A stretch of DNA of 64,000 nucleotides from NCBI RefSeq assembly GCF_003569915.1, contig NZ_KZ984461.1:1-64000 (forward strand), written 5' to 3'. Of this stretch, positions 1 to 8,777 are shown piece by piece. The notes beneath the pieces are model-generated. The model did no database searches and was not told where the DNA came from. It saw only the letters and a list, made by a program, of their open reading frames with translations. The stretch is from Comamonas testosteroni. GTDB lineage: Bacteria; Pseudomonadota; Gammaproteobacteria; Burkholderiales; Burkholderiaceae_C. Positions within the stretch are counted from its first letter, which is position 1; each line of letters opens with the position of its first letter. The position numbers and the translations under genes were made by a program.

Positions 1-125
1 GTCAGAAGTGGACCATGCCGATTCGGGATTGGAAGGCAGCGTTGACCCGATTTACCATTCAGTTCGGAGACCGCATCTCCGTCAACTGAAGTCCGCCCCG
101 TTTACACAAAAGTTCGGACACGCCC
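1..125 (+). mobile_element. Right end of an IS256-family insertion sequence (partial)
   Basis: The first bases encode the carboxyl end of a Mutator/IS256-type transposase (stop at 87-89). They are followed by about 36 bases ending in a terminal-inverted-repeat-like stretch (TTTACACAAAAGTTCGGACA at 101-120, continuing to about 125). The element extends to the left beyond the window, so the matching left repeat and any target duplication cannot be seen. The outer boundary is placed where similarity to IS256-type ends appears to stop and is good to a few bases only. Confidence 0.7.
3..89 (+). CDS. IS256-family transposase, C-terminal fragment cut by the window edge
   Basis: Twenty-eight codons are visible, in frame from base 3 to a TGA at 87-89. 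They read QKWTMPIRDWKAALTRFTIQ and continue to GDRISVN. The W-x(4)-R-DWK-x-AL-x-RF-x-I-x-FGDR pattern is the usual end of Mutator-type DDE transposases of the IS256 family, where the last helix lies after the catalytic core. The catalytic residues are outside the window, so intactness cannot be judged. The last codons overlap the antisense end of the adjacent hipA gene. Confidence 0.7.
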   Translation, partial: QKWTMPIRDWKAALTRFTIQFGDRISVN

Positions 126-1347
126 GCCAATGGGCGAGTGGTGGCAGATTAAAAGTTGGCGGTTCAATCGGAGCTTGACTTGCTTGCTCAGCAAGCAGAT
201 TCCACTCGTCGTGAATCGTTGCGAATGCTCGCTCCAAGTAGTTCACAGCCTCCGCATAGCTCACGTCAAAAAATTTCGAAGCAAAGAGCAAGTTTGCGAC
301 TGTTGCCGCGGCATCACCGTTGGGCAAGATCCCCAGCGATAGCGATTTGACTTCAACCGCATTGCCGTTCCTCGTGGCATAAGGGGCAATGTCAAAAGCT
401 GGCGAAAGCCTCCAGCCTTCACTTTCAAGTAGAAAGCCGTGATTGCGCAGGTGGTCGTCTCCGTTGCCGATCAGAACGTTGTATGCCATGCGTTGCCATA
501 GCTGGGGCTTATGGCCTTTGACGTGCCAGCGTAGCGCTTGCATTGCCAGGTTGGGGTAGGTGCGGCCTCTGTTGCCGAGTACCGCTGCAGCGTGGCCAAT
601 GACTGTGGCGGCACTGGCAAATTGCTTTCTCATTAAACGGCCTGTTTCGTCATAGTGACGGTCAAAACGCTGCACCAGCAGTACGCCTTTGCCATTGCAG
701 CTCACGTATTGAACGGGCGCGACGTCAATTTCGCAAAGTGCTGCAATCTTCATCGCCAGATACTCACGCAGAGTGGCTTGGGGATCGTCACTTTGGCTGG
801 CGAACTTGGCGATCCATTGCTGCCCCTCATGCAGCACTGTGATTTTGGGACGTTCCCCGCCCAGGCTGGTGCCGTGCATGTCGTGGAGCAGGGAGACGAT
901 ATGCGCATTGGATTGTGAGGTCGGTAGTGCTCCAATGAGGTCAAGGAGCTGCTCCGAAGATGCTGGCGAAAAGGCCATCTTCTGGCCTATGTCATCGCAT
1001 ACCGCAATAGCCCCCACGGCGTCGCCAGCACAAAACTCCAGAGTGTCCAAGTCATCTAGGCTTTCTACTTGGTACTTGCGGTAGAGCATGTGCAGGCCAA
1101 AGCCATCGGGCTTAGCGTCTTGCATGACTCCGTACAGGCCGCTGTATTTGAATGTGGGTGCAACGTGCTTGAAGCTGGCTAATTGCACTTGGTCCAAAGG
1201 GGCTGCATCATCGAGATCGACATATGCTGGAGCATAGACAAATTGCCCCGTCACTTGGCGGGGCCCCGGTTTGAGAGTCAGAGTGCCGGCCTGAACCGGA
1301 TCATCACGGTCAGGCAGCCAAATCCAAACGGGCTTGCTGCTCATCAT
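82..1347 (-). CDS. hipA: HipA-family serine/threonine kinase toxin, C-terminus rewritten by the IS end
   Basis: 421 residues. HipA toxins are kinases that stop growth, classically by phosphorylating glutamyl-tRNA synthetase, and are held in check by a HipB partner. Family marks are visible: the P-loop-like segment HGTSLGGERPK near 158-168, LVQRFDR near 224-230, the catalytic NGDDHLRNHG near 295-304 and the DFG-like AFDIAP near 317-322. The start lies directly after the antitoxin stop (TAA then ATGATG), so the two are translationally coupled; the second ATG at 1344 is also possible. The last 13-14 residues (RACPNFCVNGADFS) are encoded by the IS256 terminal repeat, so the native tail is lost. 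The kinase core is complete, so activity may remain. Confidence 0.85.
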   Translation of the reverse strand: MMSSKPVWIWLPDRDDPVQAGTLTLKPGPRQVTGQFVYAPAYVDLDDAAPLDQVQLASFKHVAPTFKYSGLYGVMQDAKPDGFGLHMLYRKYQVESLDDLDTLEFCAGDAVGAIAVCDDIGQKMAFSPASSEQLLDLIGALPTSQSNAHIVSLLHDMHGTSLGGERPKITVLHEGQQWIAKFASQSDDPQATLREYLAMKIAALCEIDVAPVQYVSCNGKGVLLVQRFDRHYDETGRLMRKQFASAATVIGHAAAVLGNRGRTYPNLAMQALRWHVKGHKPQLWQRMAYNVLIGNGDDHLRNHGFLLESEGWRLSPAFDIAPYATRNGNAVEVKSLSLGILPNGDAAATVANLLFASKFFDVSYAEAVNYLERAFATIHDEWNLLAEQASQAPIEPPTFNLPPLAHWRACPNFCVNGADFS

Positions 1348-1659
1348 TTATCCCTGCTTTTTCTTACGAATCCGTTTAGGCATGCTGGCTTCCATCAGTG
1401 CAATTTCTCCAGCACTTTGACCCAGTGGCTCCAGCAGGGACGAGAAGCTGTTGATCAGATCCAGCGCCCATAGCGCCTTGAGGTAGAAGCCCAACTGGAT
1501 TGCAAGTCCTCCGGCCTCCATCTTGATGATGGTATTGGTTGAGATTTCAGCGCGCTCGCCCAGCTCGGCCTGCGTCCATTGGCGCGCTTTCCTGGCTGTC
1601 CGTATCCTTGCTCCAAGGAGCTCTGATGCATCCGTCGCCTCGAAGGGCATCAGGGACAT
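1348..1659 (-). CDS. hipB: HipB-like XRE-family antitoxin and autorepressor
   Basis: 103 residues. A helix-turn-helix of the XRE class spans about residues 13-65 (LLGARIRTARKARQWTQAEL, then ISTNTIIKMEAGG), followed by a basic KRIRKKKQG tail. It precedes hipA with no gap, the standard antitoxin-first order of type II systems; the protein should neutralise the kinase and repress the shared promoter. ATG at 1659 is used; ATG at 1650 is an alternative. Upstream is an AT-rich stretch with an inverted repeat at 1697-1710 that would suit an autoregulatory operator. Confidence 0.85.
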   Translation of the reverse strand: MSLMPFEATDASELLGARIRTARKARQWTQAELGERAEISTNTIIKMEAGGLAIQLGFYLKALWALDLINSFSSLLEPLGQSAGEIALMEASMPKRIRKKKQG

Positions 1660-1696
1660 TTCAGCGGATTTTTTTCATAAGAACATTCTATAAATA

Positions 1697-1710
1697 CACA
1701 ATTAACTGTG
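1697..1710. promoter_or_regulatory. Candidate HipB operator
   Basis: CACAATTAACTGTG is an inverted repeat with one mismatched pair, in the AT-rich leader 38-51 bases upstream of hipB. A TTGTAT box lies just outside it on the minus strand (1715-1720). Location and symmetry suggest an operator; binding is inferred only. Confidence 0.35.
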
Positions 1711-1740
1711 CTTTATACAATTTAAAAAGTATTTAATGGT

Positions 1741-2490
1741 GTCTTTGAATAAGGCGGTGTGGCTTACGGCAAACATGGGGGCCTTTGTAAGCAGAGTCAG
1801 TGCTGGAGTGGTTCGTGAACTTGGTAGTTGCGCGGTTTCCAGAGCTTGGCAATTGCCGGGAAGGGGATGCTTTCCTTTACATTCGGTGCAGAAGTCCTTG
1901 GGCTGAGCATGACTGCAATCCAACTTTGGGTGTTGAGTGCTTGTCTATCAAGGCGACGCAGAGACTGCAGGTGACCAAGTTCAATGGGATAGACCAGTAT
2001 CACAAGGCCTGCATCGGAAAGACTGATGCTATGAGGTGTGAGATAGCCCCTTGGGACACCGGACGCGATCCATCGCTTACCCGACGTCCAAACTGAATTC
2101 AGTGGCATTTGAGACTCGGAGTTTCACACTACGCGACGGTACGATGGCAATGAAGAAGCCCGGTTTTGATCGTGTTTACGACTTTAGATGTGCATGTCCA
2201 GCCCAGACATGCCCTGGAAACCGCATGAATCCTAGACCAGTGTTTACGACATTAATTAGCTGGAATAGCTTTTGTGGATGATCCTGAGCTGCTATGAATT
2301 GATGAGTGGATTGCGCTGATTGAGTATGCCTTCTTGAATGAAACAGTATGGAAAACCATATTTAATAAGGGCTATCAGCTTTGAAATGCATAGCAAACCT
2401 CCTGACTTACCCGCAATCAGTCACCAAAGCTACGTTGCGCTGCAACATGCGCGCGTACATTGCAGAAATATGAGCAATTGATTGACTGAG
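1741..2490. other. Lower-GC intergenic stretch without a recognisable gene
   Basis: About 750 bases between the hipB promoter and the dehydrogenase gene. Reading frames of up to about 100 codons exist on both strands (for example 1800-2096 plus and 1797-2108 minus), but none shows a family motif, a convincing ribosome-binding site or the strong GC3 bias of the neighbouring genes. It may be decayed mobile-element DNA marking the edge of the accessory segment. A weak match to the window-wide hairpin repeat (AGGGCTATCAGC...GCATAGCAAACC) lies near 2366-2398. Confidence 0.5.
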
Positions 2491-2506
2491 CAAGGAGCAA
2501 GACATC

Positions 2507-3418
2507 ATGGCAATGGATTTTCAAGGTCGTGTGGCTATCGTGACGGGTGCTGGTGGGGGCCTTGGGCGGCTGCACGCACTGGCGCTGGCGCAGCGGGGCG
2601 CCAAGGTGGTGGTCAACGATCTGGGTGGAGCAGTCGATGGATCGGGCAGTTCGGTCACGGCAGCGCAGAAGGTGGTCGATGAAATTCGCGCGGCGGGCGG
2701 CGAAGCCATTGCCAATGCCGCGTCGGTGACGGACTTTGAGGCCGTGCAGACCATGGTGCAGCAGACCATCGATACCTGGGGCCGCGTGGACATCCTCGTC
2801 AACAACGCCGGCATTCTGCGCGACAAGAGCTTTGCCAAGATGGACATGGCGGATTTCCGGCTCGTCGTCGATGTGCACCTGATGGGCGCGGCCAACTGCT
2901 GCAAGGCGGTGTGGCCGCATATGCAGGCGCAGAACTATGGCCGCATCGTGATGACGACCTCGTCCACGGGCCTGTACGGCAACTTTGGTCAGGCCAACTA
3001 TGGCGCGGCCAAGCTGGCGCAGGTGGGGATGATGCAGACGCTGGCCATCGAAGGCGCCAAGCACGATATCCGCGTCAACGCACTGGCGCCTACGGCTGCC
3101 ACGCGCATGACGGCAGGCCTGCTGCCAGAGCCTGTGCTCGAAGCGCTCAAGCCCGAAGCCGTGGTGCCCGCCATGCTGGTGCTGGCGCACGAAGGCGCGC
3201 CCACGCGCACGATTTTGTGCGCCGGTGCCGGGGGCTTTGAAGCGGCCCATATCACCATGACGCAAGGCATCTACCTGGGCATTGGCGACACCGTGCCCGA
3301 GGAGCTGGCAGCGCGCCTGGCTGAGGTGACGGCCAGCGAAGGTGAGCAGGTACCGGGCAGCGGCTCGGTGCAGGGGCAGGTGGAGGTGGGCAAGGCCATG
3401 AAGGCCCATGGTCACTGA
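2507..3418 (+). CDS. Short-chain dehydrogenase, (3R)-hydroxyacyl-CoA dehydrogenase-like
   Basis: 303 residues, an NAD(P)-dependent Rossmann oxidoreductase. The glycine motif TGAGGGLG sits near residues 13-20, NNAG near 97-100, and the catalytic set is S..YGAAK around residues 152-170. The long insert after the glycine motif (VVNDLGGAVDGSGSS) and overall length match the dehydrogenase unit of type-2 multifunctional beta-oxidation enzymes, so a role in fatty-acid or CoA-ester oxidation is likely. ATG at 2507 has the Shine-Dalgarno sequence AAGGAG about 10 bases upstream; ATG at 2513 is possible. A strong terminator follows at 3461, so it is probably transcribed alone. Confidence 0.85.
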   Translation: MAMDFQGRVAIVTGAGGGLGRLHALALAQRGAKVVVNDLGGAVDGSGSSVTAAQKVVDEIRAAGGEAIANAASVTDFEAVQTMVQQTIDTWGRVDILVNNAGILRDKSFAKMDMADFRLVVDVHLMGAANCCKAVWPHMQAQNYGRIVMTTSSTGLYGNFGQANYGAAKLAQVGMMQTLAIEGAKHDIRVNALAPTAATRMTAGLLPEPVLEALKPEAVVPAMLVLAHEGAPTRTILCAGAGGFEAAHITMTQGIYLGIGDTVPEELAARLAEVTASEGEQVPGSGSVQGQVEVGKAMKAHGH

Positions 3419-3460
3419 TCCACATCATGCTTTGCAACAGCCCTTAGCACGTCTTGCATA

Positions 3461-3484
3461 AGCCCTCTTCGGAGGGCTTTTTGC
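3461..3484 (+). terminator. Rho-independent terminator after the dehydrogenase
   Basis: AGCCCTC, loop TTCG, GAGGGCT, then a run of T. Perfect 7-bp stem with a stable tetraloop. Confidence 0.85.
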
Positions 3485-3757
3485 CAGTTTCATGTGGGCG
3501 GATGCTCACGCGGAAGTCCTCCATGAGCCTGACAGTTTTCTGGCGTGTGTGTCGATTCCGGGCCGCTCAACAGGCCGAAAAACGTGGTTAAGCGGACAGC
3601 GCCCATCGCGATTTGCGCTGTTTCTCTATCATTCGCCGTCTGGGCGCTGATGGCCGCTGAAATTGGTCATCTTCGTCTTCAACTCGGAGCGTATTTGCCG
3701 TCTTCGGCTGCCTTGCATGGCAGCCTGGGCAAAGAGGCTCCAGCAAGGTAACCAAGA
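3485..3757. other. Leader region of gshA, no gene seen
   Basis: Together with the terminator this makes 339 bases between genes. A 68-codon frame at 3545-3751 has no ribosome-binding site and no recognisable motif, so it is treated as untranslated leader. No clear promoter could be assigned by eye. Confidence 0.4.
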
Positions 3758-5284
3758 ATGAAGACATCGCAGGCCGACGTGAATATGCCCTCTGCCGAGA
3801 GGCTGCTGGGCATTCGTCGCGGCATCGAGAAAGAGGGATTGCGTGCACTGCAGACCGGTTCGCTGGCGTTGACGCCGCATCCGGCCGAGCTGGGTTCGGC
3901 GCTCACGCACCCGAACATCACCACCGATTACAGCGAGTCGCAGCTTGAACTCATCACCGGCGCACGCCTGGGTGTGGCTGAGTGTCTGGATGAGCTGACG
4001 CAAGTCCATCAGTTCGTGCTGCGCAACCTGAACGAGCGTGGCGAGCTGATGTGGAACTCCAGCATGCCCTGCCGCCTGCCTACGGATGAGACGATTCCGC
4101 TGGGCCGCTATGGCAGCTCGCACTCGGGTCGCTCCAAGAGCGTCTACCGCATGGGTCTGGGCCACCGCTATGGCCGTCGCATGCAGACCATCTCGGGCAT
4201 CCACTACAACTGGTCGCTGCCCGGTGTGAGCAGCGACGAATACTTTGCGCTGATCCGCAACTTCCGCCGCAACGCCTTTGTGCTGCTGTATCTGTACGGC
4301 GCATCGCCCGCGCTGTGCCCTTGTTTTGTGGAAGGGCGCGAGCACCGCCTGCAAAAGCTGGGCGACGGCAAAGATGCGCTGTATCTGCCCCATGCGACCT
4401 CGCTGCGCATGGGCCGTCTGGGCTATCAAAGCGATGCGCAGTCCAGCATCTGCGTGAGCTACAACGGTCTGGAAGGCTATGCCAACTCGCTGTATGACGC
4501 GCTGACCCGTCCCTATCCGGCGTACGAGCAACTGGGCGTGAAGAACCCCGGCGGCGACTACAACCAGTTGGGCACGGCGCTGCTGCAGATTGAAAACGAG
4601 TTCTACGGCACCATCCGCCCCAAGCGCACCGTCAAAAGCGGCGAGCGCCCGCTGCATGCGCTGCGCGAGCGCGGCGTGGAGTATGTGGAAGTGCGCCTGA
4701 TGGATATCGACCCGTTCGAGACCGTCGGCATTGCCGCGCCTACCATGCGCATGCTCGATGTGTTCCTGCTGCACTGCCTGCACACCGACAGCCCACCCGA
4801 CACGCCGCAGGAAATTGCGGACCTCAAGAACAACCAGCATTTGGCCGCAGAGCAGGGGCGCGAGCCCGGCCTCAAGCTCAGCCGCAATGGCCAGCAGGTG
4901 CTGCTGACCGAATGGGCGCAGGAAGTGCTGGAGCAATGCCGGCCCTATGCCCAGGCGCTGGACGCGGCCCACAACAGCCGCGACTACAGCGCTGCGCTGG
5001 AGCAGGCGCTGGCGCGTGTCAACCACGCGCAGACCACGCCTTCGGCTCAGGTGCTGCAGGAGCTGACCGGCCCCTACGGCAACCGCTTTATCGACTTCAT
5101 GACCGCGCAGTCCGCAAAGGCGCGCGATGCCTTGCTGGCCATGCCCTGGACGGCGCAGCAGCAGGCGAAGTTCGAGGAAATGAGCCATTCCTCCATTGCC
5201 GCACAGGCGGCGATCGAGGCTGCAGACACCATGACGTTCGAGGAATGGCGCCAGCGCTATATGGATCCGGCCAGTTTGATGTAA
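3758..5284 (+). CDS. gshA: Glutamate-cysteine ligase (proteobacterial type 1)
   Basis: 508 residues, close to the 518 of E. coli GshA. The enzyme joins L-glutamate and L-cysteine with ATP, the first and rate-limiting step of cytosolic glutathione synthesis. Family signatures include GIRRGIEKEGLR at the start, the acidic TDYSESQLELIT segment, LGRYGSSHSGRSKSVYRMGL and the core IHYNWSLP...EYVEVRLMDIDPF. The start is ATG 3758 with a weak AAGG upstream; ATG 3785 (MPSAER) is an alternative. gshB is not adjacent. A repeat-type hairpin terminator follows the stop codon directly. Confidence 0.95.
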   Translation: MKTSQADVNMPSAERLLGIRRGIEKEGLRALQTGSLALTPHPAELGSALTHPNITTDYSESQLELITGARLGVAECLDELTQVHQFVLRNLNERGELMWNSSMPCRLPTDETIPLGRYGSSHSGRSKSVYRMGLGHRYGRRMQTISGIHYNWSLPGVSSDEYFALIRNFRRNAFVLLYLYGASPALCPCFVEGREHRLQKLGDGKDALYLPHATSLRMGRLGYQSDAQSSICVSYNGLEGYANSLYDALTRPYPAYEQLGVKNPGGDYNQLGTALLQIENEFYGTIRPKRTVKSGERPLHALRERGVEYVEVRLMDIDPFETVGIAAPTMRMLDVFLLHCLHTDSPPDTPQEIADLKNNQHLAAEQGREPGLKLSRNGQQVLLTEWAQEVLEQCRPYAQALDAAHNSRDYSAALEQALARVNHAQTTPSAQVLQELTGPYGNRFIDFMTAQSAKARDALLAMPWTAQQQAKFEEMSHSSIAAQAAIEAADTMTFEEWRQRYMDPASLM

Positions 5285-5290
5285 ATCATC

Positions 5291-5343
5291 AAATTTGATA
5301 GCTGAAAGCGCTTCAAGTATTTAGGCTTGAAGCGCTTTTTTCA
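5291..5343 (+). repeat. Comamonadaceae-type hairpin repeat, copy A, acting as gshA terminator
   Basis: Box AATTTGATAGCT, then a perfect 12-bp stem AAGCGCTTCAAG (5306-5317) / CTTGAAGCGCTT (5326-5337) around an 8-base loop, ending in TTTT. The T run makes it an intrinsic terminator for gshA. Confidence 0.8.
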
Positions 5344-5430
5344 TGCTGTCATACCCCTGACATGCATGTTTCATATCGTAACTGCAAGCAGGCTCCGGGG
5401 CGGAGTCTGCATTGGCACAGCGATATCTGC

Positions 5431-7059
5431 ATGTCTTTGAAGAATTTCCAGAATCTTTCGGTGGCGCACAAGATGTGGGCCTTGTTTTTGGGGCTGCTGC
5501 TGTGCAGCGTGCTCGTGGCGGGCGGGCTGTTTGCCTATCTGCAGAATGTGGAGCAAAAAGTCAGCGCTGCCGTGCAGTCCACGGACCAGCGCATCAACCA
5601 GGCGCTGCGCTGGCAGGCGCTGACGCTGCAGAGCGTGGAAGCGGCGCTGGCCAGCGTGCTCTCGTCCGAGGAGCATCTGATTGCCCAGCTCTCACAAAAA
5701 GCGCGGGGGCTGATGCAGCAGGCCAGTGGCTTGCAGCAGCAGGTGCAGGCGGGCGCGCAAAGCGATGCCGATCTGGCCGGTCTTGCCAGGGTCGAGCAGG
5801 CGCGCAAGGCCGTGCTGGCGATCTACGAAAAAGCCTATCAGGCGCGCGACCTGGGCAAGGCCTGGGAGGCGCAAAAGCTTGTTGATGAGCAACTGACGCC
5901 CGCCGCAAAGCAGTATGTGCAGGCGCAGGATGCCTTCATTGCCGCTCAGCAGCAGCAACGTCAGTGGGCCGAGCAGCAGGGCAGCGCCCAAAGCCTGATG
6001 GCCAAGCGCATGGCCGTGGGCGTGGGCCTGTTCATGGGCCTGCTGGGTGCGCTGCTGTCATTGGCGACGATTCGCTCCATCACCACGCCGCTGAAGCAGG
6101 CCGTGCAACTGGCGCAGACCATTGCGGCCGGTGACCTGAGCCATGCGCCGGACAGTGGCCGCCGCGACGAGCTGGGCCAGCTCATGCAGGCGCTGGCGCA
6201 GATGACGCAGCAGCTGCGCGGCCTGGTGGGCGAGGTGCAGGGTGGCGTCGAAGCCGTGGCCGCCGCATCAAGCCAGATGGCGCAGGACAATAGCGACCTG
6301 TCGGACCGCACCGCCCATGCGGCGGAGCAGCTCAAGGCCACGGTGGGCAGCATCGAGCACATGGTCACGCTGGTCACTCAATCGGCAGACAGCGCCCGCC
6401 ATGCCGACCACAGCGCGCGCAGCGCGGCGCAGGCCGCCGAAAGCGGGGGCACGGTGGTGCAGGAGGTGGTGCGCAATATGCAGCACTTGGCGCAGAGCAA
6501 TCAGCAGGTGGCGGCGATTGTGGGTGTGATTGACGGCATTGCCTTTCAGACCAATATCCTGGCGCTAAATGCCGCCGTGGAGGCTGCCCGCGCAGGCCAG
6601 CAGGGCCGAGGTTTTGCCGTGGTCGCCGCGGAGGTGCGTGAGCTGGCACAGCGCAGCAGCGAAGCGGCCAAGCAGATTCGCCAGCTCATGGACCACTCCA
6701 CGCAGCAGATGAAATCAGGCCAGACGCTGGCGCTGCAGGCCGGTCAGCGCATGGAGCACATCGTGCGCGATGTGCAAAAAGTCAGCGGCCTGATTGCCTC
6801 GATCACCGAAGCGGCGCAGGCACAGAACCAGGGCATTGCCCAGATCAGCGAGGCCGTGCAGGCGCTGGACCATATGACCAGCCAGAACGCGGGGCTGGTG
6901 GCCGAGTCCAGCGCGGCGGCGCAGGAGCTTTTTCATCAGGCGCAGCGGCTGGAGGCCGGGGCGGGGCGTTTTCGCATTGACTTCCGTGAAGAGGCGGTTG
7001 CTATGAAAAACGAAGTCCTTGTCCATGGATTGTCTGGACTGCAGGCTGAAATGGCTTAA
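5431..7059 (+). CDS. Methyl-accepting chemotaxis protein
   Basis: 542 residues from ATG 5431 ([16 protein letters not shown], the usual start for this receptor type). An in-frame ATG at 5362 would add 23 atypical residues before the membrane segment. Transmembrane helix 1 is at about 15-36, a periplasmic four-helix-type sensor follows, helix 2 is around [20 protein letters not shown], then a HAMP linker and a long cytoplasmic coiled coil. The hairpin tip [20 protein letters not shown] binds CheA and CheW. It lacks an obvious CheR-docking pentapeptide at the C-terminus. No che genes are near, so it is a stand-alone receptor; the ligand is unknown. Confidence 0.9.
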   Translation: MSLKNFQNLSVAHKMWALFLGLLLCSVLVAGGLFAYLQNVEQKVSAAVQSTDQRINQALRWQALTLQSVEAALASVLSSEEHLIAQLSQKARGLMQQASGLQQQVQAGAQSDADLAGLARVEQARKAVLAIYEKAYQARDLGKAWEAQKLVDEQLTPAAKQYVQAQDAFIAAQQQQRQWAEQQGSAQSLMAKRMAVGVGLFMGLLGALLSLATIRSITTPLKQAVQLAQTIAAGDLSHAPDSGRRDELGQLMQALAQMTQQLRGLVGEVQGGVEAVAAASSQMAQDNSDLSDRTAHAAEQLKATVGSIEHMVTLVTQSADSARHADHSARSAAQAAESGGTVVQEVVRNMQHLAQSNQQVAAIVGVIDGIAFQTNILALNAAVEAARAGQQGRGFAVVAAEVRELAQRSSEAAKQIRQLMDHSTQQMKSGQTLALQAGQRMEHIVRDVQKVSGLIASITEAAQAQNQGIAQISEAVQALDHMTSQNAGLVAESSAAAQELFHQAQRLEAGAGRFRIDFREEAVAMKNEVLVHGLSGLQAEMA

Positions 7060-7086
7060 AAAATGACTTGAAAGAGGGCTTGAATT

Positions 7087-7305
7087 TCAGGCGGCAGAGA
7101 TCGCTTCGGCCGCATCTTCCAGCCAGAAGGTCAGCGCGCCGTAGTAGCCTTCCCACACGCAGCCATTGCAGCCGCGCCCGCAGCAGCTATCGGGCTCGGG
7201 CGGGGGCTTGCGCAGCGGCACACCCGCAGCAGCGGCGCGGCCCTGCCACAGCGCAATCTGGGCGCGCGCTTGCAGCAGGGGCTGCTGCAGCTCAGCGTCG
7301 CTCAT
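7087..7305 (-). CDS. Small oxidoreductase-like domain protein
   Basis: 72 residues. The cysteine cluster SCCGRGCNGCVWEGYYGAL at about 40-58 matches the short 'oxidoreductase-like' domain found in bacterial orphan proteins and at the ends of some eukaryotic oxidoreductases. Three or four cysteines could bind metal, but the biochemical role is not known. It starts 3 bases after the stop of the upstream small membrane protein, so the two form an operon. Confidence 0.7.
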   Translation of the reverse strand: MSDAELQQPLLQARAQIALWQGRAAAAGVPLRKPPPEPDSCCGRGCNGCVWEGYYGALTFWLEDAAEAISAA

Positions 7306-7308
7306 GGC

Positions 7309-7533
7309 TTATTTCTTGAAGCGTGTCCACAGAAACTGGGCGATAAAGGCCAGGCCCAGCACCAGCGCGAACCAGCCCACCAGATAGGATTGGGCAAACA
7401 GCTGACCAATGCCGCTTTCGGGCTTGAAGACCGGAGCCAGCAAGATGATGATACCGATCAGCGCAATCGTCATGCCCTTGATCAGAATCTCGTTGCGGGA
7501 TTTGGATTTTTGGGGGGCGGAAGGCAGGGGCAT
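7309..7533 (-). CDS. Small two-helix membrane protein
   Basis: 74 residues. A basic N-terminus (MPLPSAPQKSKSRNEILIKG) is followed by two hydrophobic segments, about 20-36 (MTIALIGIIILLAPVF) and 49-69 (YLVGWFALVLGLAFIAQFLW), and a basic end WTRFKK. This predicts an inner-membrane hairpin. No family is recognised with confidence. It is the first gene of a two-gene operon with the cysteine-rich protein at 7087-7305 and diverges from rbgA. Confidence 0.65.
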   Translation of the reverse strand: MPLPSAPQKSKSRNEILIKGMTIALIGIIILLAPVFKPESGIGQLFAQSYLVGWFALVLGLAFIAQFLWTRFKK

Positions 7534-7617
7534 AACAGGGCAAACAGGTCAGAAAGCGACAGGACGATTATGCTTGCCCGCCTTTATTCCCTCTCGTAAC
7601 AAGAAAGAAACCCCGTT

Positions 7618-8655
7618 ATGGCCATCCAGTGGTTCCCCGGTCACATGCATCTGACACGCCAGGCCATCGCGGAGCGCGTCAAGGAAATTGATGTGGTCAT
7701 CGAGGTGCTGGATGCGCGCCTGCCCGGCTCCAGCGCCAACCCGCTGCTGCAGGAAATGACGGGCCACAAGCCGCGCCTGAAGATTCTCAACAAGCAGGAT
7801 CTGGCCGACCCGGTGCAGACCAAGGCATGGCTGGACTGGTACAACGCCCAGAGCGAGACCCGCGCCATTGCGCTCGACGCCTCCGAGGCCGCGCCCACCA
7901 GGCGCCTGATCGAGCAATGCAAGCTGCTGGCCCCTACACGCGGCGGCATGGCCAAGCCCATGCGCGTGCTGATCTGCGGCGTGCCCAATGTGGGCAAGTC
8001 CACGCTGATCAACTCCATGAGCAGCAAGACCCAGGCCAAGACTGGTAACGAAGCGGGCATCACCAAGATCGAGCAGCGCATTGTGCTGGCCGATGACTTC
8101 TACCTCTGGGACACGCCCGGCATGCTGTGGCCGCGCATCATCGTCGAGAAAAGCGGCTTCAACCTGGCCGCCAGTGGCGCCGTGGGCCGCAACGCCTATG
8201 ACGAAGAGCTGGTGACGCTGGAGCTGCTGATCTATCTGCAAAAGCACTACGCCCCGCTGCTGGATGCGCGCTACAAGCTGGGCATCGACGCCGAGGAAAT
8301 TGCTGAGCTGCATGATGACGAACTGCTGACCCTGATCGGCAAAAAGCGCGGCGCGGTGATGAGCGGTGGCCGCGTGAACCTGCAAAAAACCTCCGAGTTA
8401 GTGCTCACCGACTTCCGCGACGCCATTCTGGGGCGCATCACGCTGGAGACGCCGGCGGAGTTCGAAGCCTGGCTGGCCGAAGGTCAGCAAAAAGACGCCG
8501 AGCGCCAGGCCAAGAAGGACGCGCTGGCCGCAGCGCGCAAGAAAAACCGGGCTGCGCGCCCCCCGCGCGAAGCCGATGCAGGCGGTGCCCGCAAAAAAGC
8601 AGCAGCCCAGCCTGACAACAAGCCCGCGGCCAAAGCGCGCGCGCCCAAGCGCTGA
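7618..8655 (+). CDS. rbgA: Ribosome biogenesis GTPase YlqF/RbgA
   Basis: 345 residues. A circularly permuted GTPase: the G4 motif NKQD (58-61) comes before G1 GVPNVGKST (121-129) and G3 DTPG (165-168), the order that defines the YlqF/YawG group. The N-terminal IQWFPGHMHL is a family hallmark. RbgA-type proteins assist late assembly of the 50S subunit. The last 60 residues are Lys/Ala-rich and probably disordered, contacting rRNA. The upstream AAGAAAG gives a weak ribosome-binding site. Confidence 0.9.
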   Translation: MAIQWFPGHMHLTRQAIAERVKEIDVVIEVLDARLPGSSANPLLQEMTGHKPRLKILNKQDLADPVQTKAWLDWYNAQSETRAIALDASEAAPTRRLIEQCKLLAPTRGGMAKPMRVLICGVPNVGKSTLINSMSSKTQAKTGNEAGITKIEQRIVLADDFYLWDTPGMLWPRIIVEKSGFNLAASGAVGRNAYDEELVTLELLIYLQKHYAPLLDARYKLGIDAEEIAELHDDELLTLIGKKRGAVMSGGRVNLQKTSELVLTDFRDAILGRITLETPAEFEAWLAEGQQKDAERQAKKDALAAARKKNRAARPPREADAGGARKKAAAQPDNKPAAKARAPKR

Positions 8656-8777
8656 TCTGCTGCGCCCGGTGTGTGCGCACTGCGCAGTGTGCACCGCTGG
8701 TTTAACCGGCTGGAGCGAACGCACTGACTGCGGCTAGCATATAGGCTTGGCATCAACACCAGAGGCACAGGCGTCGC

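Noticed and set aside
1797..2108. A 103-codon minus-strand frame in the low-GC stretch
   Set aside because: No ribosome-binding site, no family motif, and an overlapping plus frame of equal length; left as unassigned rather than called a gene.
3545..3751. A 68-codon frame before gshA with one hydrophobic segment
   Set aside because: No ribosome-binding site and composition unlike neighbouring genes; more likely leader sequence.
3629..5188. A 519-codon minus-strand frame opposite gshA
   Set aside because: gshA is certain; the opposite frame is rich in Leu, Arg, Gln and His and lacks motifs.
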